Positions 63,168 through 64,000 of a DNA stretch of 64,000 nt are shown in pieces. The notes under the pieces are model-generated. The model had not been told where the DNA came from. It ran no database searches and saw only the letters and a program-made list of their open reading frames with translations. This DNA is from Paraburkholderia solisilvae (GTDB lineage Bacteria; Pseudomonadota; Gammaproteobacteria; Burkholderiales; Burkholderiaceae), in contig NZ_CADIKF010000026.1 in assembly GCF_902859875.1 (NCBI RefSeq), positions 1-64,000 of the forward strand. Reading direction: 5' to 3'. Every line of letters starts with the position of its first letter. Position 1 is the stretch's first letter. The position numbers were made by a program, and so were the translations under genes.

Positions 63168-64000
63168 TTATTTCCACAACGCGCAGCGCGTTTCCTGCTT
63201 CGTCGTAAATGCCTGTTCGCCCGGAATCGTCGCCGTGATCTTGTAGTAGTCCCACGGCTCTTTCGATTCGGCCGGCGTCTTCACCTGCATCAGATACATG
63301 TCGTGGATAAAGCTGCCGTCCTGGCGGATGTAGCCCTTCCCGTAGAAGTCGTCGATCGGCGTCTTCTTCAGTTGCGCCATCACCTTGTCCGGGTCGGTCG
63401 AGCCCACCGCCTGCACCGCCTTCAGGTACGTCATCGTGGCCGAGTAGTCGGCCGCCTGCAGGCTCGACGGCATCTTCTTCATCTTGTCGAAGTAGCGCTG
63501 CGCCCACTTGCGCGTGTTCGCGTCCTTGTTCCAGTACCAGCTGTCGGTCAGCACCAGGCCTTGGGTGGTTTCGAGGCCGAGGCTGTGGATGTCGTCGATA
63601 AAGATCAGCAGCGCGGCGAGCTTCATCGACTTCGTAATGCCGAATTCCTTCGCCGCCTTGATCGCGTTGATCGTATCGCCGCCCGCATTCGCGAGGCCGA
63701 GAATCTGCGCCTTCGAGGCCTGCGCCTGCAACAGGAACGACGAGAAATCGGAGGCCGACAGCGGATGCCGCACTTCGCCGAGCACCTGGCCGCCGTTCGC
63801 CTTCACGACGTCGGCCGTCGCCTTTTCGAGCGCCTTGCCGAACGCGTAATCGGCGGTGAGGAAGTACCACGTCTTGCCGCCCTGCTTCGTGATCGCTGAA
63901 CCGGTGCCTTTCGCCTGCGCGGTCGTGTCGTACGCATAGTGGACCGTGTACGGCGTGCATTGCTCGTTGGTCAGCGTGTCGGCGCCCGCGCCGATATTGA
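63168..64000 (-). CDS. ABC transporter branched-chain-type binding protein (5' end outside window)
   Basis: The frame is open to the window end (NEQCTPYTVHYAYDTTAQAK, KTWYFLTADYAFGKALEKAT) and continues through GDTINAIKAAKEFGITKSMK and GLVLTDSWYWNKDANTRKW to the stop at 63168. About 277 residues are visible, the C-terminal two-thirds of a LivK-like protein. A GTG at 63806 is internal, not the start. It precedes livH by 128 bp and is the receptor of the second cluster. Confidence 0.9.
   Translation of the reverse strand, partial: NIGAGADTLTNEQCTPYTVHYAYDTTAQAKGTGSAITKQGGKTWYFLTADYAFGKALEKATADVVKANGGQVLGEVRHPLSASDFSSFLLQAQASKAQILGLANAGGDTINAIKAAKEFGITKSMKLAALLIFIDDIHSLGLETTQGLVLTDSWYWNKDANTRKWAQRYFDKMKKMPSSLQAADYSATMTYLKAVQAVGSTDPDKVMAQLKKTPIDDFYGKGYIRQDGSFIHDMYLMQVKTPAESKEPWDYYKITATIPGEQAFTTKQETRCALWK

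Overview
The window is high-GC DNA with strong third-position GC bias and gene families typical of Burkholderia/Paraburkholderia: DUF802, DUF2894, DUF3348, DUF3563, DUF4148, trifunctional PutA, and the order mnmG-rsmG-parA-parB-transporter-atpIBEFHAGDC. That block and two perfect parS sites place it on a primary chromosome, close to but not including the replication origin. The genus is inferred from gene content only.

Layout. 1-4079 (+): end of a TonB-like protein, an exported type I phosphodiesterase-like protein and a two-component pair. 4163-4522 (-): small membrane protein. 5238-12386 (+): a compact operon made of an AraC regulator fused to an acetamidase/formamidase, a polysaccharide-deacetylase-family hydrolase, a periplasmic binding protein, a fused permease-ATPase and a MetX-like alpha/beta hydrolase; it reads as uptake and hydrolysis of an unidentified nitrogenous compound. 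12826-13701 (+): LpxL/HtrB-like acyltransferase. 13809-18436 (-): four overlapping or closely spaced genes (DUF3348, a DUF802 MotA/ZorA-like stator with a long tail, a MotB/ZorB-like OmpA protein, DUF2894). This looks like an uncharacterised ion-driven envelope motor and is the best candidate for an undescribed system here.

18690-24769: Tat-exported carbonic anhydrase, DUF3563 miniprotein, large GH63/MGH1-like glycosidase, a decayed SDR gene, a FUSC protein, a small lipoprotein and a DUF4148 protein. 25140-32632: orphan branched-chain amino-acid binding protein, putA with a probable PutA operator, a one-TM small protein and a YeiH-type transporter. 32987-40593: priA, hemE, a PheC-like periplasmic protein, a candidate structured small RNA and an acyl-CoA synthetase.

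40929-54648 (-): complete F1Fo ATP synthase operon with a near-consensus promoter, an SLC13-type transporter, parB, parA, rsmG and mnmG. One parS lies inside mnmG. A second is the stem of the terminator downstream of a liv operon. 54832-64000 (-): two branched-chain-type ABC transporter clusters, one with a LivM-LivG fusion and a 5'-truncated duplicate of its binding-protein gene.

Several tandem repeats sit between genes or inside linkers: 18-bp units in the DUF3348 gene, a 7-bp array next to the acyl-CoA synthetase, three 49-bp hairpin units between atpD and atpC, and an 8-bp array in the liv cluster.
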